Source: Parvimonas micra (GTDB lineage: Bacteria; Bacillota; Clostridia; Tissierellales; Peptoniphilaceae). From it: DNA of 64,000 bases. Within the stretch, counting starts at the first letter, position 1. Every line of letters starts with the position of its first letter. Made by a program: the position numbers and the translations under genes. The stretch is taken from assembly GCF_900637905.1 (NCBI RefSeq), contig NZ_LR134472.1:992001-1056000 (forward strand), written 5' to 3'. This document shows positions 18,019 through 26,719 of the stretch, one piece after another. The notes below the pieces were generated by a model. The model had not been told where the DNA came from. It was given only the letters and a program-made list of their open reading frames with translations, and made no database searches.

Positions 18019-18444
18019 TTAGTCTAATTTTAATTCGACACAAGTTGCTTGAGCTCCCTCACAAAGTTCTTCTTTAGGAATATTAATTCCCATGAAAACT
18101 TCAAGATTGTGCTCTTTGCAAAATGCTTCGACATCCTTTTTAAATTTGCAAAGCTTATCGCTATCAAGATCAATTATTGAATAGATACCGTCGATGTAAA
18201 TTTTTTCCACATCATAATCTCTTGAAACAATTCCGAAGATAAATCCGAATAATTTATCAAGATTTACTATTCCATATTCTTTAGCATTTGTTAATCTTAC
18301 ACTGTGGTCTAAGCTGAAAATATGAGAATCATCTGTATCTATAAAGATGATATTTCCGTTTCCTTTTCTCACTTCTTCATTTGCTTTATCTATCAACCAT
18401 TTAGTTTTTCCGGATCCTGACGGACCAAGTACAAAATTTAACAT
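18019..18444 (-). CDS. Small P-loop ATP-binding protein of unknown role
   Basis: A 141-residue protein with an N-terminal Walker A (GPSGSGKTKWL, residues 7-17) and a hydrophobic strand ending in Asp (KIYIDGIYSI, near 101) that could serve as Walker B. Length is only that of a minimal nucleotide-binding core. It resembles small P-loop ATPases in Firmicutes with no assigned role. It sits beside radA and a second unknown gene, but the terminators on both sides argue against a common operon. A GGGGTGG site precedes the ATG. Confidence 0.65.
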   Translation of the reverse strand: MLNFVLGPSGSGKTKWLIDKANEEVRKGNGNIIFIDTDDSHIFSLDHSVRLTNAKEYGIVNLDKLFGFIFGIVSRDYDVEKIYIDGIYSIIDLDSDKLCKFKKDVEAFCKEHNLEVFMGINIPKEELCEGAQATCVELKLD

Positions 18445-18742
18445 TTAAACCACCCCTTAATTTCTTTTTTTCATTATACCATTTTGCAATAAATAATACA
18501 AGTGTTTTTTTATAAAAAAGGTTAATAAAAATTATTGAAAAATAAATATTTTTTATTAAATTTATAGAATATTTTTGCAAACGATATTAAAAATTTGATT
18601 AAAGAACAGTTTTGGTTGTACTTAAAATCTTGATTTTTTATCACTTTTGTGCTAAAGTAAAATTAGGTTAGTTTGAGTAATTTTATGAAATATTAAATAT
18701 TAAATGTAATATATTTAGAATAAATTAAAATGGGAGGCAATT
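18445..18742. other. AT-rich intergenic region before the ABC exporter
   Basis: 298 nt between divergent genes, extremely AT-rich. It must hold the promoters of the small P-loop gene and of the ABC exporter operon. I see no RNA gene and no convincing dyad. Confidence 0.5.
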
Positions 18743-19447
18743 ATGGCTTTTGTCGAATTTAAAAATGTTTATAAAAAATATAATGAAGGAAAGAGTTCAG
18801 AGATTGTTGCAAATAGAGATGTTTCTTTTGAAATAGAACATGGAGAATTTTGTATTATCGTTGGACCTTCCGGTGCAGGAAAATCCACAATCCTTAATAT
18901 TTTAGGGGGAATGGACGATGCAACAAGTGGAGAAATTTTTATAGACGGAAAAGATATTTGTAAATTTAATAAAAGACAACTTAACGACTATAGAAGATAT
19001 GATGTAGGTTTTGTTTTTCAATTCTATAATTTAATTTCTAATTTAACAGTTTTGGAAAATGTTGAACTTGCAGGGCAAATCGTAAAGGAAAGTTTAAATC
19101 CGGCAGGGGTTTTGGAATCTGTTGAATTATCTCACAGGCTGAAAAATTTTCCAAGTCAATTATCCGGAGGGGAACAACAGAGAGTTGCAATAGCCAGAGC
19201 ACTATGTAAAAATCCTAAACTGCTTTTATGTGACGAGCCTACAGGAGCTTTAGATTACCATACCGGAAAGAGGATTTTAGAACTTTTGCACCAAAGATGT
19301 AAAAGTACAAATACAACTGTAATTTTAATAACTCACAATCAGGCAATAGCGCCAATGGCAGACAGAGTTATTGAAATTAACGATAGTACTGTAAAAAATG
19401 TGATATTAAATAAAAACCCGAAGAACATAAAGGAAATTGAGTGGTAG
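18743..19447 (+). CDS. ABC transporter ATP-binding protein (MacB/LolD type)
   Basis: A 234-residue ATPase. Walker [10 protein letters not shown] near 38-46, Q-loop FQFYNL near 94, signature [15 protein letters not shown] near 137, Walker [12 protein letters not shown] near 158, and His-switch ITHN near 193. The class normally works with FtsX-like permeases in export, lipoprotein release or peptide-antibiotic resistance rather than import. The permease gene starts 1 nt after its stop. GGGAGG precedes the ATG. Confidence 0.93.
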   Translation: MAFVEFKNVYKKYNEGKSSEIVANRDVSFEIEHGEFCIIVGPSGAGKSTILNILGGMDDATSGEIFIDGKDICKFNKRQLNDYRRYDVGFVFQFYNLISNLTVLENVELAGQIVKESLNPAGVLESVELSHRLKNFPSQLSGGEQQRVAIARALCKNPKLLLCDEPTGALDYHTGKRILELLHQRCKSTNTTVILITHNQAIAPMADRVIEINDSTVKNVILNKNPKNIKEIEW

Positions 19448-19448
19448 T

Positions 19449-22400
19449 ATGAAAAAAACATTGTTTAAAAATTTTTACAGAACAATTTTTAGGACATTTC
19501 CGAAATTTGTATCTATTGTATTTATGATAGCACTTGGAGTAATGGTCTTTGTAGGACTTAAAATAACTCCATACATCATGAGAGGAAGTGTTGATGAATG
19601 TGTAAAAGAAGGAAATTTATATGATTATAAAATTTCTTCTAATTTTGGCTTGCAAAAAGAGGATGAGAATATAATTTCCAATTTAAAAAACTTAAAAGAT
19701 GTTGAATATGGTTACAGTATAAATCTTAAAGATGAGGATAGAAAAGTAGATTTTACCATTGAAAACAAGCCTGAAAAAATCAGTACCGTTCAAGTAGTAG
19801 AGGGGAAAGATATTGAATCCGATTCTGACATTTTGTTGGATGAAAGATTAAAAGATAAATATAAAATCGGAGATGAAATAGACTTTAAAAATGTTGAAAA
19901 ATTTGGAATTTTTAAAGATGAAGTAAAAAAATTAAAACAAAGTAAATTTACAGTTAAAGGCTTTATCAAAAGTCCTGAGGTTTTAACTACATTGTTAATG
20001 GGAACTACTGAAAATGGATATTTGGCGATAGTTTCAAAAGACACTTTTGATTTCAGTTATTTTTCTTATGCAAAAATTACTTTTTCAGACCTAAATGGTT
20101 TGAATAGAAATAGTAAAGAGTATAAAAAACTGTCAAACAAAAGAAAAATAGAGTTACAAGACTCATTCAAAGGTAGAGCCGGAGAAGTATATAATGTTAT
20201 TTATGCTCAAAAAAGAGAAGCATTAGATGATAGCAAGGAAGAGGTTAATAAAAATAAATTTGATATTGAAGAAAGTGAAAAGAAATTACAACAAAATCTT
20301 GAAAAAGTACAAAGTGGAAGAAAAGATTTAAGAAGAGCATTTGCGGATTTGGATTATCAAAAAAATCAATTTATTAAGCAGATAAATCAAAATGAATCAA
20401 AATTGACAACAGCCCTAGATGAGTTGTATTCTAAAAAAGCAGAGTTGGATAAAAACAAAGAAATTTTAACTGAAAAAAATAATTCTTTAATAAAAGATAA
20501 AGCAGATTTGGAAAATTCAAAAACCGATATTGAGCTACAAATAAAAAATGAAAACAAAGAATTAAAATTGCTTGAAGAAAACTACAAGGCAAACTTAATT
20601 GAAGAAAGCGAATATAAGGCAAAAAAAGAAGAAATTACTAAAAAATTGGCTGTTTTAAATGCAACTCTTGAAAAAATCAAAAAAAATTCAGCTTTGCTTG
20701 ATGCCGGTCTGTCAGATATTTCTTCAAAGATTAATGAATTGTTTGAAGCGGAGCAAAAATTATCTTCCGGAATCGTAAATTTGGAAAATAAAAAGTATGA
20801 ATTGGAAGCAAAGTACGAGGAAGGGTTGAATAAATTTGACAAATACTATTCAAAGTTAGTTCAAAAAAAGGCTGAAATTGAAGAAAACAACTTAAAATTA
20901 AATAAAGGTAAAGATGAATTGGAAGATGCTAAAGGAAAAATTTCCGATGCAGATAGCAAAATTTCTGACGGCGATGAAGTTTTATCTAAATTGATAGAGC
21001 CAAATTACAATATTGAAGAAGGATTTGTTTCATCTGCAATGTCAAAAGTATATTTTGCAGCAAATGGAATCTATGGTGTTTCAAATGTATTCTCACTATT
21101 TTTCTATTTCATTGCACTTTTGGTATCACTTACAACAATGACTAGAATGGTAGATGAAAATAGAATACAAATAGGAACTTTAAAAGCTCTAGGATATAGT
21201 AATATCGACATTGCAAAACAATACTTTTACTATGGACTTTTAGCAAGTATCATTGGAGGAATAATAGGTACTATATTAGGTTTTAAAGTGATTTCTCCAC
21301 TTGTTTACAGATCCTATCTAAAAGCATTTATATTTAAAAAAGTTTTTGACAGTTACTACCCACAAATAATTGTTGTCGGAATATTAATTGCAATTTTTTG
21401 CACAGCTTTTGTGTCCTATGTAACATGTATAAGAACGCTAAAAGAAAAAATTTCATCACTTATGAGAGCAAAGGCTCCAAAGTCAGGAAATTTTGTTTTT
21501 CTTGAAAAAATACCATATATATGGAAAGAACTCTCATTTTTACAAAAAGCAACTTTAAGAAATGTGTTTAGGTACAAACTTAGATTGTCAATGACAATTA
21601 TAGGTGTAATGGGTTGTATGGGACTTTTAGTGCTGGGATTTGGAATAAAAGACAGCTTAGACGGAGTTTCCGATTTACAATACTCAAAATATACAAAATA
21701 TCATTCATCAGTTATCTACAATCCAATGTCATTGGGGAAAGATTTGGAAAAATTTAATGAAGATATAAAATCAAACAAGGACATTAAAGAAAGTATTGAT
21801 ATATCATTAATATCCGTAAATATAAAATCCAAAAAGACCTTTGATGAAAAAATAGGTGTCTTTACAACTGACAATTTGAGTGATTTTTCAAAGTTCTTTG
21901 GACTATATAATGGAGACAAAAAAATTGAAAAATTAGATGACGGAATCTATATAAATAGAAAATTAGCCGAAAAATTTTCACTTTCAGTTGGAGATGAAAT
22001 AACCTTTATAAATAACAATAAAGAATATAAAGGAGTCGTTGCAGGAATCTTTGAAAATCATGTTGGTAATTTCTTTATAATGAATGAAAAAACTTATGAA
22101 CAAACCTTTTTCAGAAAACCTATAAAAAACACTAAACTATTAATTTTAAACGACGGAAGTAAGAGCAATGTTGAAAAAGTAATAAATGAATTAGAAAAAG
22201 ATCCCGTTGCCGTAAAAGGCACAAACATATACTCCTTGAAAAGAATAATTGATGACGCATCCTACAGCATAAACTCAATTATTTTAGTAATCGTAATATG
22301 CTCGGGCTTCTTGTCAATCGTAGTTTTATACAACTTAAGTAATATAAATATCTCTGAAAGAAAAAGAGAAATTGCAACACTTAAAGTTTTAGGATTCTAT

Positions 22401-22670
22401 CCTTTAGAAATTGACAACTACATCTACAAAGAAACTGTAATACTAACAATAATAGGAATAGGACTCGGTGTCTTTGTAGGCCATAGTCTGCACATAAACA
22501 TAATGGAACAACTTGCTATGGACTCAATCAGATTTTTCAACAAAGTAAAACTTATAAGCTACATTTACTCAGCACTAGTAACACTATTTTTCACATTTAT
22601 AGTTTACTTCGTAGTAAAAATAATGCTTAGCAAAGTTCCAATGATAGAATCATTAAAAGACGTGGAATAG
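19449..22670 (+). CDS. Large FtsX-like ABC permease with extracytoplasmic coiled coil
   Basis: A 1073-residue permease. One N-terminal transmembrane helix (about 18-42) leads to an outside domain that contains a long Lys/Glu-rich coiled coil at roughly 255-515. A first FtsX block of three helices follows (about 540-670), then another helix near 715, a second outside domain of about 200 residues, and a terminal FtsX block (about 940-1065). Similar two-block permeases of Firmicutes are annotated as antimicrobial-peptide or envelope-stress exporters; the substrate here is unknown. The ATG at 19449 follows the ATPase stop directly; the upstream in-frame TTG lies inside the ATPase gene. Confidence 0.88.
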   Translation: MKKTLFKNFYRTIFRTFPKFVSIVFMIALGVMVFVGLKITPYIMRGSVDECVKEGNLYDYKISSNFGLQKEDENIISNLKNLKDVEYGYSINLKDEDRKVDFTIENKPEKISTVQVVEGKDIESDSDILLDERLKDKYKIGDEIDFKNVEKFGIFKDEVKKLKQSKFTVKGFIKSPEVLTTLLMGTTENGYLAIVSKDTFDFSYFSYAKITFSDLNGLNRNSKEYKKLSNKRKIELQDSFKGRAGEVYNVIYAQKREALDDSKEEVNKNKFDIEESEKKLQQNLEKVQSGRKDLRRAFADLDYQKNQFIKQINQNESKLTTALDELYSKKAELDKNKEILTEKNNSLIKDKADLENSKTDIELQIKNENKELKLLEENYKANLIEESEYKAKKEEITKKLAVLNATLEKIKKNSALLDAGLSDISSKINELFEAEQKLSSGIVNLENKKYELEAKYEEGLNKFDKYYSKLVQKKAEIEENNLKLNKGKDELEDAKGKISDADSKISDGDEVLSKLIEPNYNIEEGFVSSAMSKVYFAANGIYGVSNVFSLFFYFIALLVSLTTMTRMVDENRIQIGTLKALGYSNIDIAKQYFYYGLLASIIGGIIGTILGFKVISPLVYRSYLKAFIFKKVFDSYYPQIIVVGILIAIFCTAFVSYVTCIRTLKEKISSLMRAKAPKSGNFVFLEKIPYIWKELSFLQKATLRNVFRYKLRLSMTIIGVMGCMGLLVLGFGIKDSLDGVSDLQYSKYTKYHSSVIYNPMSLGKDLEKFNEDIKSNKDIKESIDISLISVNIKSKKTFDEKIGVFTTDNLSDFSKFFGLYNGDKKIEKLDDGIYINRKLAEKFSLSVGDEITFINNNKEYKGVVAGIFENHVGNFFIMNEKTYEQTFFRKPIKNTKLLILNDGSKSNVEKVINELEKDPVAVKGTNIYSLKRIIDDASYSINSIILVIVICSGFLSIVVLYNLSNINISERKREIATLKVLGFYPLEIDNYIYKETVILTIIGIGLGVFVGHSLHINIMEQLAMDSIRFFNKVKLISYIYSALVTLFFTFIVYFVVKIMLSKVPMIESLKDVE

Positions 22671-22688
22671 AAATCAGGAGTGATAATC

Positions 22689-23162
22689 TTGGAATATTTT
22701 TTGAATATAGAAACAAAAAGGTGTAGGATAAGACAATTTAAACAATCGGATATTGATGAATTATATCCAATATTAAGTAACCCTAAAGTGATGGAATACA
22801 TTGAAGAACCTTTCACTTTAGAAAACACAAAAGACTTTTTAAACAAAAATGCTCTGTCTTATCCTCCGCGAGTATTTGCTTTGGAATATAAAGAAAACAA
22901 AAAATTAATTGGGCATATTATTTTTCACAAATACGATAAAGAAAGCTATGAAATAGGATTTATCTTAAATTCAGACTATTGGGGACGAGGCATAGCAAAC
23001 GAAATAACAAAATCACTCATTGACTATGCAAAAACAATAAATATCCATTCACTCATTATCGAATGCGATAAAAGACAATTAGCAACACAAAAAATCGCAA
23101 CAAATAACAATTTTAAGCTAATAAGTAGCGAGGATTTACTTGTTTATGAATTAATTTTATAA
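22689..23162 (+). CDS. GNAT-family N-acetyltransferase (RimJ/RimL type)
   Basis: A 157-residue acetyltransferase. The N-terminal LNIETKRCRIRQF and the central YEIGFILNSDYWGRGIANEI (acetyl-CoA pyrophosphate-binding region, near 94-113) are typical of the RimJ/RimL branch, which acetylates N-terminal amines of proteins or small molecules. I placed the start at the TTG at 22689, which stands 8 nt after AGGAG; a GTG at 22680 overlaps that site. It follows the ABC permease by 18 nt and may be read through from it. Confidence 0.8.
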   Translation: MEYFLNIETKRCRIRQFKQSDIDELYPILSNPKVMEYIEEPFTLENTKDFLNKNALSYPPRVFALEYKENKKLIGHIIFHKYDKESYEIGFILNSDYWGRGIANEITKSLIDYAKTINIHSLIIECDKRQLATQKIATNNNFKLISSEDLLVYELIL

Positions 23163-23206
23163 AAAATGTAGTAAATAAATATTTTAAATAGAGAGAGGGA
23201 GAGAAA

Positions 23207-24787
23207 ATGTCGGATTTTTCAAAAGAAAATAATGAAACTGCACAGAGAGCAGAGCTTCATAGAAAAATATGGGCTATTGCAGATGATGTTCGTGGAGCCG
23301 TAGATGGTTGGGATTTTAAACAATATATATTAGGGATTTTGTTTTACAGATTTATTTCTGAAAACTTAAGAGATTATTTTGATAAAAATGAACATTTAGC
23401 AGGAGACCCTAATTTTAAATATGCTGATATTTCAGATGATGAAGCAAAAAGAGATTTCAAAAGTGGAACAATAGAAGAAAAGGGATTTTTCATTTTACCT
23501 AGTCAGCTTTTTGAAAATGTAGTAGCAAATGCAAAAGATAATGAAAACTTAAATACAGAACTTGCGAATATTTTTTCTGATATTGAAAAAAGTGCTATCG
23601 GTGCTGAGTCTGAAGATGATATCAAAGGACTTTTTGAAGATGTTGATACGACAAGCAATAGACTTGGGGGAACAGTAGCAGAAAAAAATAAGAGATTAAG
23701 AGATATTTTAACAGGAATAGCTCAAATTAATTTTGAAAATTTTAAAGATAATCATATTGACGCTTTTGGGGATGCTTATGAATATTTAATTTCTAATTAT
23801 GCAAGCAATGCCGGAAAATCCGGTGGTGAATTTTTTACTCCACAAACTGTATCAAAACTTTTAGCAAGAATTGTAATGGATGGAAAAGAAAAGATAAACA
23901 AAGTGTATGACCCAACTTGTGGAAGTGGAAGTTTACTTTTGCAAATGAAAAAACAATTTGATGACCATATCATAGAAGAGGGCTTTTTTGGTCAAGAAAT
24001 TAATATGACTAACTTTAACCTAGCTCGTATGAATATGTTTCTTCACAATGTAAATTATAATAACTTTTCTATCAAAAGGGGAGATACATTGCTTAATCCG
24101 TTACATAATGACGAAAAGCCTTTTGATGCGATTGTTTCAAATCCTCCATATTCAATTAAATGGATAGGTGAAGCAGATCCGACTTTAATTAATGATGTAC
24201 GTTTTGCTCCTGCAGGAAAATTAGCACCAAAATCTTATGCAGACTATGCTTTTATTATGCACTCACTAAGCTATCTTTCAAGCAATGGTAGAGCTGCAAT
24301 AGTATGCTTTCCGGGAATTTTCTACAGAAAAGGTGCAGAAAGAACTATAAGAAAATATTTAATAGACAACAATTTTATAGACTGTGTAATCCAATTACCT
24401 GAAAATCTATTTTTTGGAACATCAATAGCAACTTGTGTTTTAGTTATTGCTAAAAACAAAACAGAAAACAAGGTGCTTTTTATTGATGCAAGTAAAGAAT
24501 TTAAAAAGGAAACTAATAACAATATCTTGGAAGAAAAAAATATAAGTGCAATAGTAGAAGAATTTAGAAATAGAACAGACAAAGAATATTTTTCAAGGTA
24601 TGTATATAGAACTGAAATAGAAGAAAATGACTACAATTTATCTGTTTCTACTTATGTAGAAAAAGAAGATACAAGAGAAGTAATAGATATAAAAGTTCTA
24701 AACAAAGAAATTGAAGAAACAGTAAAAAAAATAGACGAATTAAGAAGCTCAATAAACGAAATTGTAAAGGAACTTGAAGATGAGTAA
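23207..24787 (+). CDS. hsdM: Type I restriction-modification methyltransferase HsdM
   Basis: A 526-residue N6-adenine methyltransferase subunit. An HsdM N-terminal helical domain (about 10-160) precedes the SAM-binding DPTCGSGS at 235-242 and the catalytic NPPY at 312-315. With HsdS it methylates both strands of a bipartite target; with HsdR it forms the restriction complex. A strong GAGAGGGAGAG leader precedes the ATG. Its last codons overlap the hsdS start (ATGAGTAA). It opens an operon of six reading frames running to 34227. Confidence 0.96.
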   Translation: MSDFSKENNETAQRAELHRKIWAIADDVRGAVDGWDFKQYILGILFYRFISENLRDYFDKNEHLAGDPNFKYADISDDEAKRDFKSGTIEEKGFFILPSQLFENVVANAKDNENLNTELANIFSDIEKSAIGAESEDDIKGLFEDVDTTSNRLGGTVAEKNKRLRDILTGIAQINFENFKDNHIDAFGDAYEYLISNYASNAGKSGGEFFTPQTVSKLLARIVMDGKEKINKVYDPTCGSGSLLLQMKKQFDDHIIEEGFFGQEINMTNFNLARMNMFLHNVNYNNFSIKRGDTLLNPLHNDEKPFDAIVSNPPYSIKWIGEADPTLINDVRFAPAGKLAPKSYADYAFIMHSLSYLSSNGRAAIVCFPGIFYRKGAERTIRKYLIDNNFIDCVIQLPENLFFGTSIATCVLVIAKNKTENKVLFIDASKEFKKETNNNILEEKNISAIVEEFRNRTDKEYFSRYVYRTEIEENDYNLSVSTYVEKEDTREVIDIKVLNKEIEETVKKIDELRSSINEIVKELEDE

Positions 24788-26033
24788 AATATATGAATTA
24801 CTAAAAAATGAAAAAGTAGAATGGAAAAAACTAGGAGAAGTTTGTAATATTAAGAGGGGTCGTGTTATATCTAAAATCTATTTAGAGGAACATAAAGGTG
24901 AGTTCCCTGTATATTCATCTCAAACAAGAAATAATGGAGAAATAGGAAGGATAAGCACATATGATTTTGATGGAGAATTTGCAACATGGACTACAGATGG
25001 AGCATATGCTGGTACTGTTTTCTATAGAAATGGAAAGTTCTCAGTAACAAATATTTGTGGACTGATTGAGCCAAAAGATAATAAAAAATTATCGGTTAAG
25101 TTTATAGTATATTGGTTACAAATTGAAGCAAAAAAGCATGTAAAAGGAGGGTCGGGGAACCCCAAATTAATGAGTAATGTAGTTGAAAGAATAAAAATTC
25201 CTATTCCTTCAATAGAAACACAAGAAAAAATTGTAAAAACACTTGACAAATTTACAAATTATGTTACTGAATTACAGTCTGAATTACAGTCTGAATTACA
25301 GTCTAGAACTAAACAGTATGAATATTATAGAGATATGCTTTTAAGTGAAGAATATTTGAATAAATTGTCATGCCATTTAGAAGAAAACAGGTTATTAAAG
25401 TTAGAATGGAAGACATTAGATGAAATTTCAGTTGGAAGTTTAAGCTATGGCTCAGGAGCATCTGCGATAGATTATGATGGAGAAACAAGATATATTAGAA
25501 TTACAGATATCAATGATAGTGGTGGATTAAATAAAGAAAAAGCATCTCCTAATGTAGTAGAAGCAAAGTATATTCTTAATAATGAAGATATTTTATTTGC
25601 TAGAAGTGGATCGACAGTTGGTAAAAATTACATACATTTAATTAATGATAAATGTATATATGCTGGATATTTAATAAGATTGATTGTAAATAGGGAAATT
25701 GCTTTACCTAAATTTGTTTTTTATTGTTTAAATACAAATCGTTATAAAATTTTTGTTGACAATACAAAGAGCAGAGGTTCACAACCAAATATAAATGCAA
25801 AACAATATGGAAGTTTTAAAATTCCAATTATACCAATTGAAATACAAAACAAAGTAGTTGAAATTCTTGATAAATTTCGATCTTTGTTGGCTGATACAAA
25901 AGGTTTGTTGCCAAAAGAAATTGAACAAAGACAAAAACAATATGAATATTATCGCGAAAAACTCTTGACATTTGATGAAAATTCTGTTAAGAGAGAGAGA
26001 GAGAGAGAGCATATCTCTCTAATTCGTATCTAA
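24780..26033 (+). CDS. hsdS: Type I RM specificity subunit HsdS, ending at an AG-repeat
   Basis: A 417-residue S subunit with two target-recognition domains (TRD1 about 14-150, beginning [12 protein letters not shown]2 about 208-345, beginning LEWKTLDEI), each followed by a conserved helix with KQYEYYR. The first spacer helix has three copies of ELQS (residues 164-175). The second ends in [14 protein letters not shown], which is encoded by an (AG)10 tract and the shifted frame behind it. Removing one AG unit would fuse this frame to the downstream third TRD and give 624 residues. The start at 24780 overlaps the end of hsdM; an ATG-like codon 6 nt upstream is less likely. Confidence 0.93.
   Translation: MSKIYELLKNEKVEWKKLGEVCNIKRGRVISKIYLEEHKGEFPVYSSQTRNNGEIGRISTYDFDGEFATWTTDGAYAGTVFYRNGKFSVTNICGLIEPKDNKKLSVKFIVYWLQIEAKKHVKGGSGNPKLMSNVVERIKIPIPSIETQEKIVKTLDKFTNYVTELQSELQSELQSRTKQYEYYRDMLLSEEYLNKLSCHLEENRLLKLEWKTLDEISVGSLSYGSGASAIDYDGETRYIRITDINDSGGLNKEKASPNVVEAKYILNNEDILFARSGSTVGKNYIHLINDKCIYAGYLIRLIVNREIALPKFVFYCLNTNRYKIFVDNTKSRGSQPNINAKQYGSFKIPIIPIEIQNKVVEILDKFRSLLADTKGLLPKEIEQRQKQYEYYREKLLTFDENSVKREREREHISLIRI
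25269..25304 (+). repeat. Three tandem 12-bp repeats in the HsdS spacer helix
   Basis: GAATTACAGTCT occurs three times in a row, in frame, and encodes ELQS three times between TRD1 and TRD2. In the EcoR124I/EcoDXXI family, two or three copies of a 4-residue repeat at this place set the length of the non-specific spacer in the DNA target. Confidence 0.9.
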
Positions 26034-26625
26034 ACTCTCTTAAAGAAGTTGGAGAAATTGTTGGTGTTACTGTTTTTGGAGTTGAACTAAAGAAATTGGA
26101 AGATTTTGCTGAAATTTATGACGGAACCCATCAAACACCGAAATATGTTAATATAGGAGTCCCTTTTGTAAGTGTTCAGGATATTAAAAATATTTATGGA
26201 ACTAACAAATATATAACAATCGAAGAATATAATAAATTTAAAGTTAAACCTAGAAAAAATGATGTTTTTATGACTAGAATAGGAGATATTGGAACTTGTG
26301 CTATTGTTAAAAATGATGATGATTTAGCTTATTATGTAACATTAGCATTGATTAGACCAAGTAATGATATTGTGTTAAGTAAATTTCTAAAATATTTAAT
26401 TGAAAGTAATCAAGGTAAAAAAGAATTAAGTAAAAGAATTTTGCATAATGCAACTCCTATAAAAATTAATCTTGGAGAAATAGGAAAGTTAAAATTTTTT
26501 ATTCCATCTATAAAAGTTCAAGAGCATATTGTTTCTATTCTTGATAAATTTAATGCTATTGTAAATAATATTTCTAAAGGCTTGCCAAAGGAAATTGAAT
26601 TAAGACAAAAACAATATGAATATTA
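25929..26625 (+). repeat. Direct repeats bounding the third TRD
   Basis: A 23-bp identical sequence starting AGACAAAAACAATATG lies at 25929-25951 and again at 26603-26625, within a longer similar stretch that encodes [18 protein letters not shown]. They flank the AG tract and TRD3, so homologous recombination could delete or exchange this TRD. Confidence 0.8.
25990..26009 (+). repeat. (AG)10 dinucleotide tract in hsdS
   Basis: Ten AG units in the coding strand, encoding alternating Arg and Glu. Two of the three possible registers stop within about 30 nt (TAA at 26031 now, TAA at 26020 with one unit more). The third, reached by losing one unit or gaining two, runs on without a stop to 26656. 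This is the classic layout of a slipped-strand phase switch. Confidence 0.92.
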
Positions 26626-26656
26626 CAGAGAAAAATTATTAAGTTTTGAAAAATAA
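26096..26656 (+). CDS. Third HsdS half (TRD3 plus conserved helix), out of frame with hsdS
   Basis: A 186-residue open frame that is itself half an S subunit: TRD3 (LEDFAEIYDGTHQTPKYV onward) and a C-terminal helix with [20 protein letters not shown]. The frame is open back to 25991, with the only TAA directly before the AG tract. There is no ATG and no ribosome binding site ahead of the TTG at 26096, so independent translation is doubtful. It is most likely expressed only as a fusion to HsdS after a change in AG number, or kept as a silent TRD for recombination. Treat the start as formal. Confidence 0.75.
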   Translation: MEDFAEIYDGTHQTPKYVNIGVPFVSVQDIKNIYGTNKYITIEEYNKFKVKPRKNDVFMTRIGDIGTCAIVKNDDDLAYYVTLALIRPSNDIVLSKFLKYLIESNQGKKELSKRILHNATPIKINLGEIGKLKFFIPSIKVQEHIVSILDKFNAIVNNISKGLPKEIELRQKQYEYYREKLLSFEK

Positions 26657-26719
26657 TTTATAAATGAAATTAAGATACTAATATTTGAATAAAGATGAAG
26701 AATCTAATAGGGAGAAACT

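Noticed and set aside
25990-26009. AG tract as a plain sequencing error that splits one hsdS
   Set aside because: Possible but not assumed: the upstream frame already encodes a complete two-TRD S subunit, and a ten-unit dinucleotide is a known type of biological switch. Raw reads would decide.
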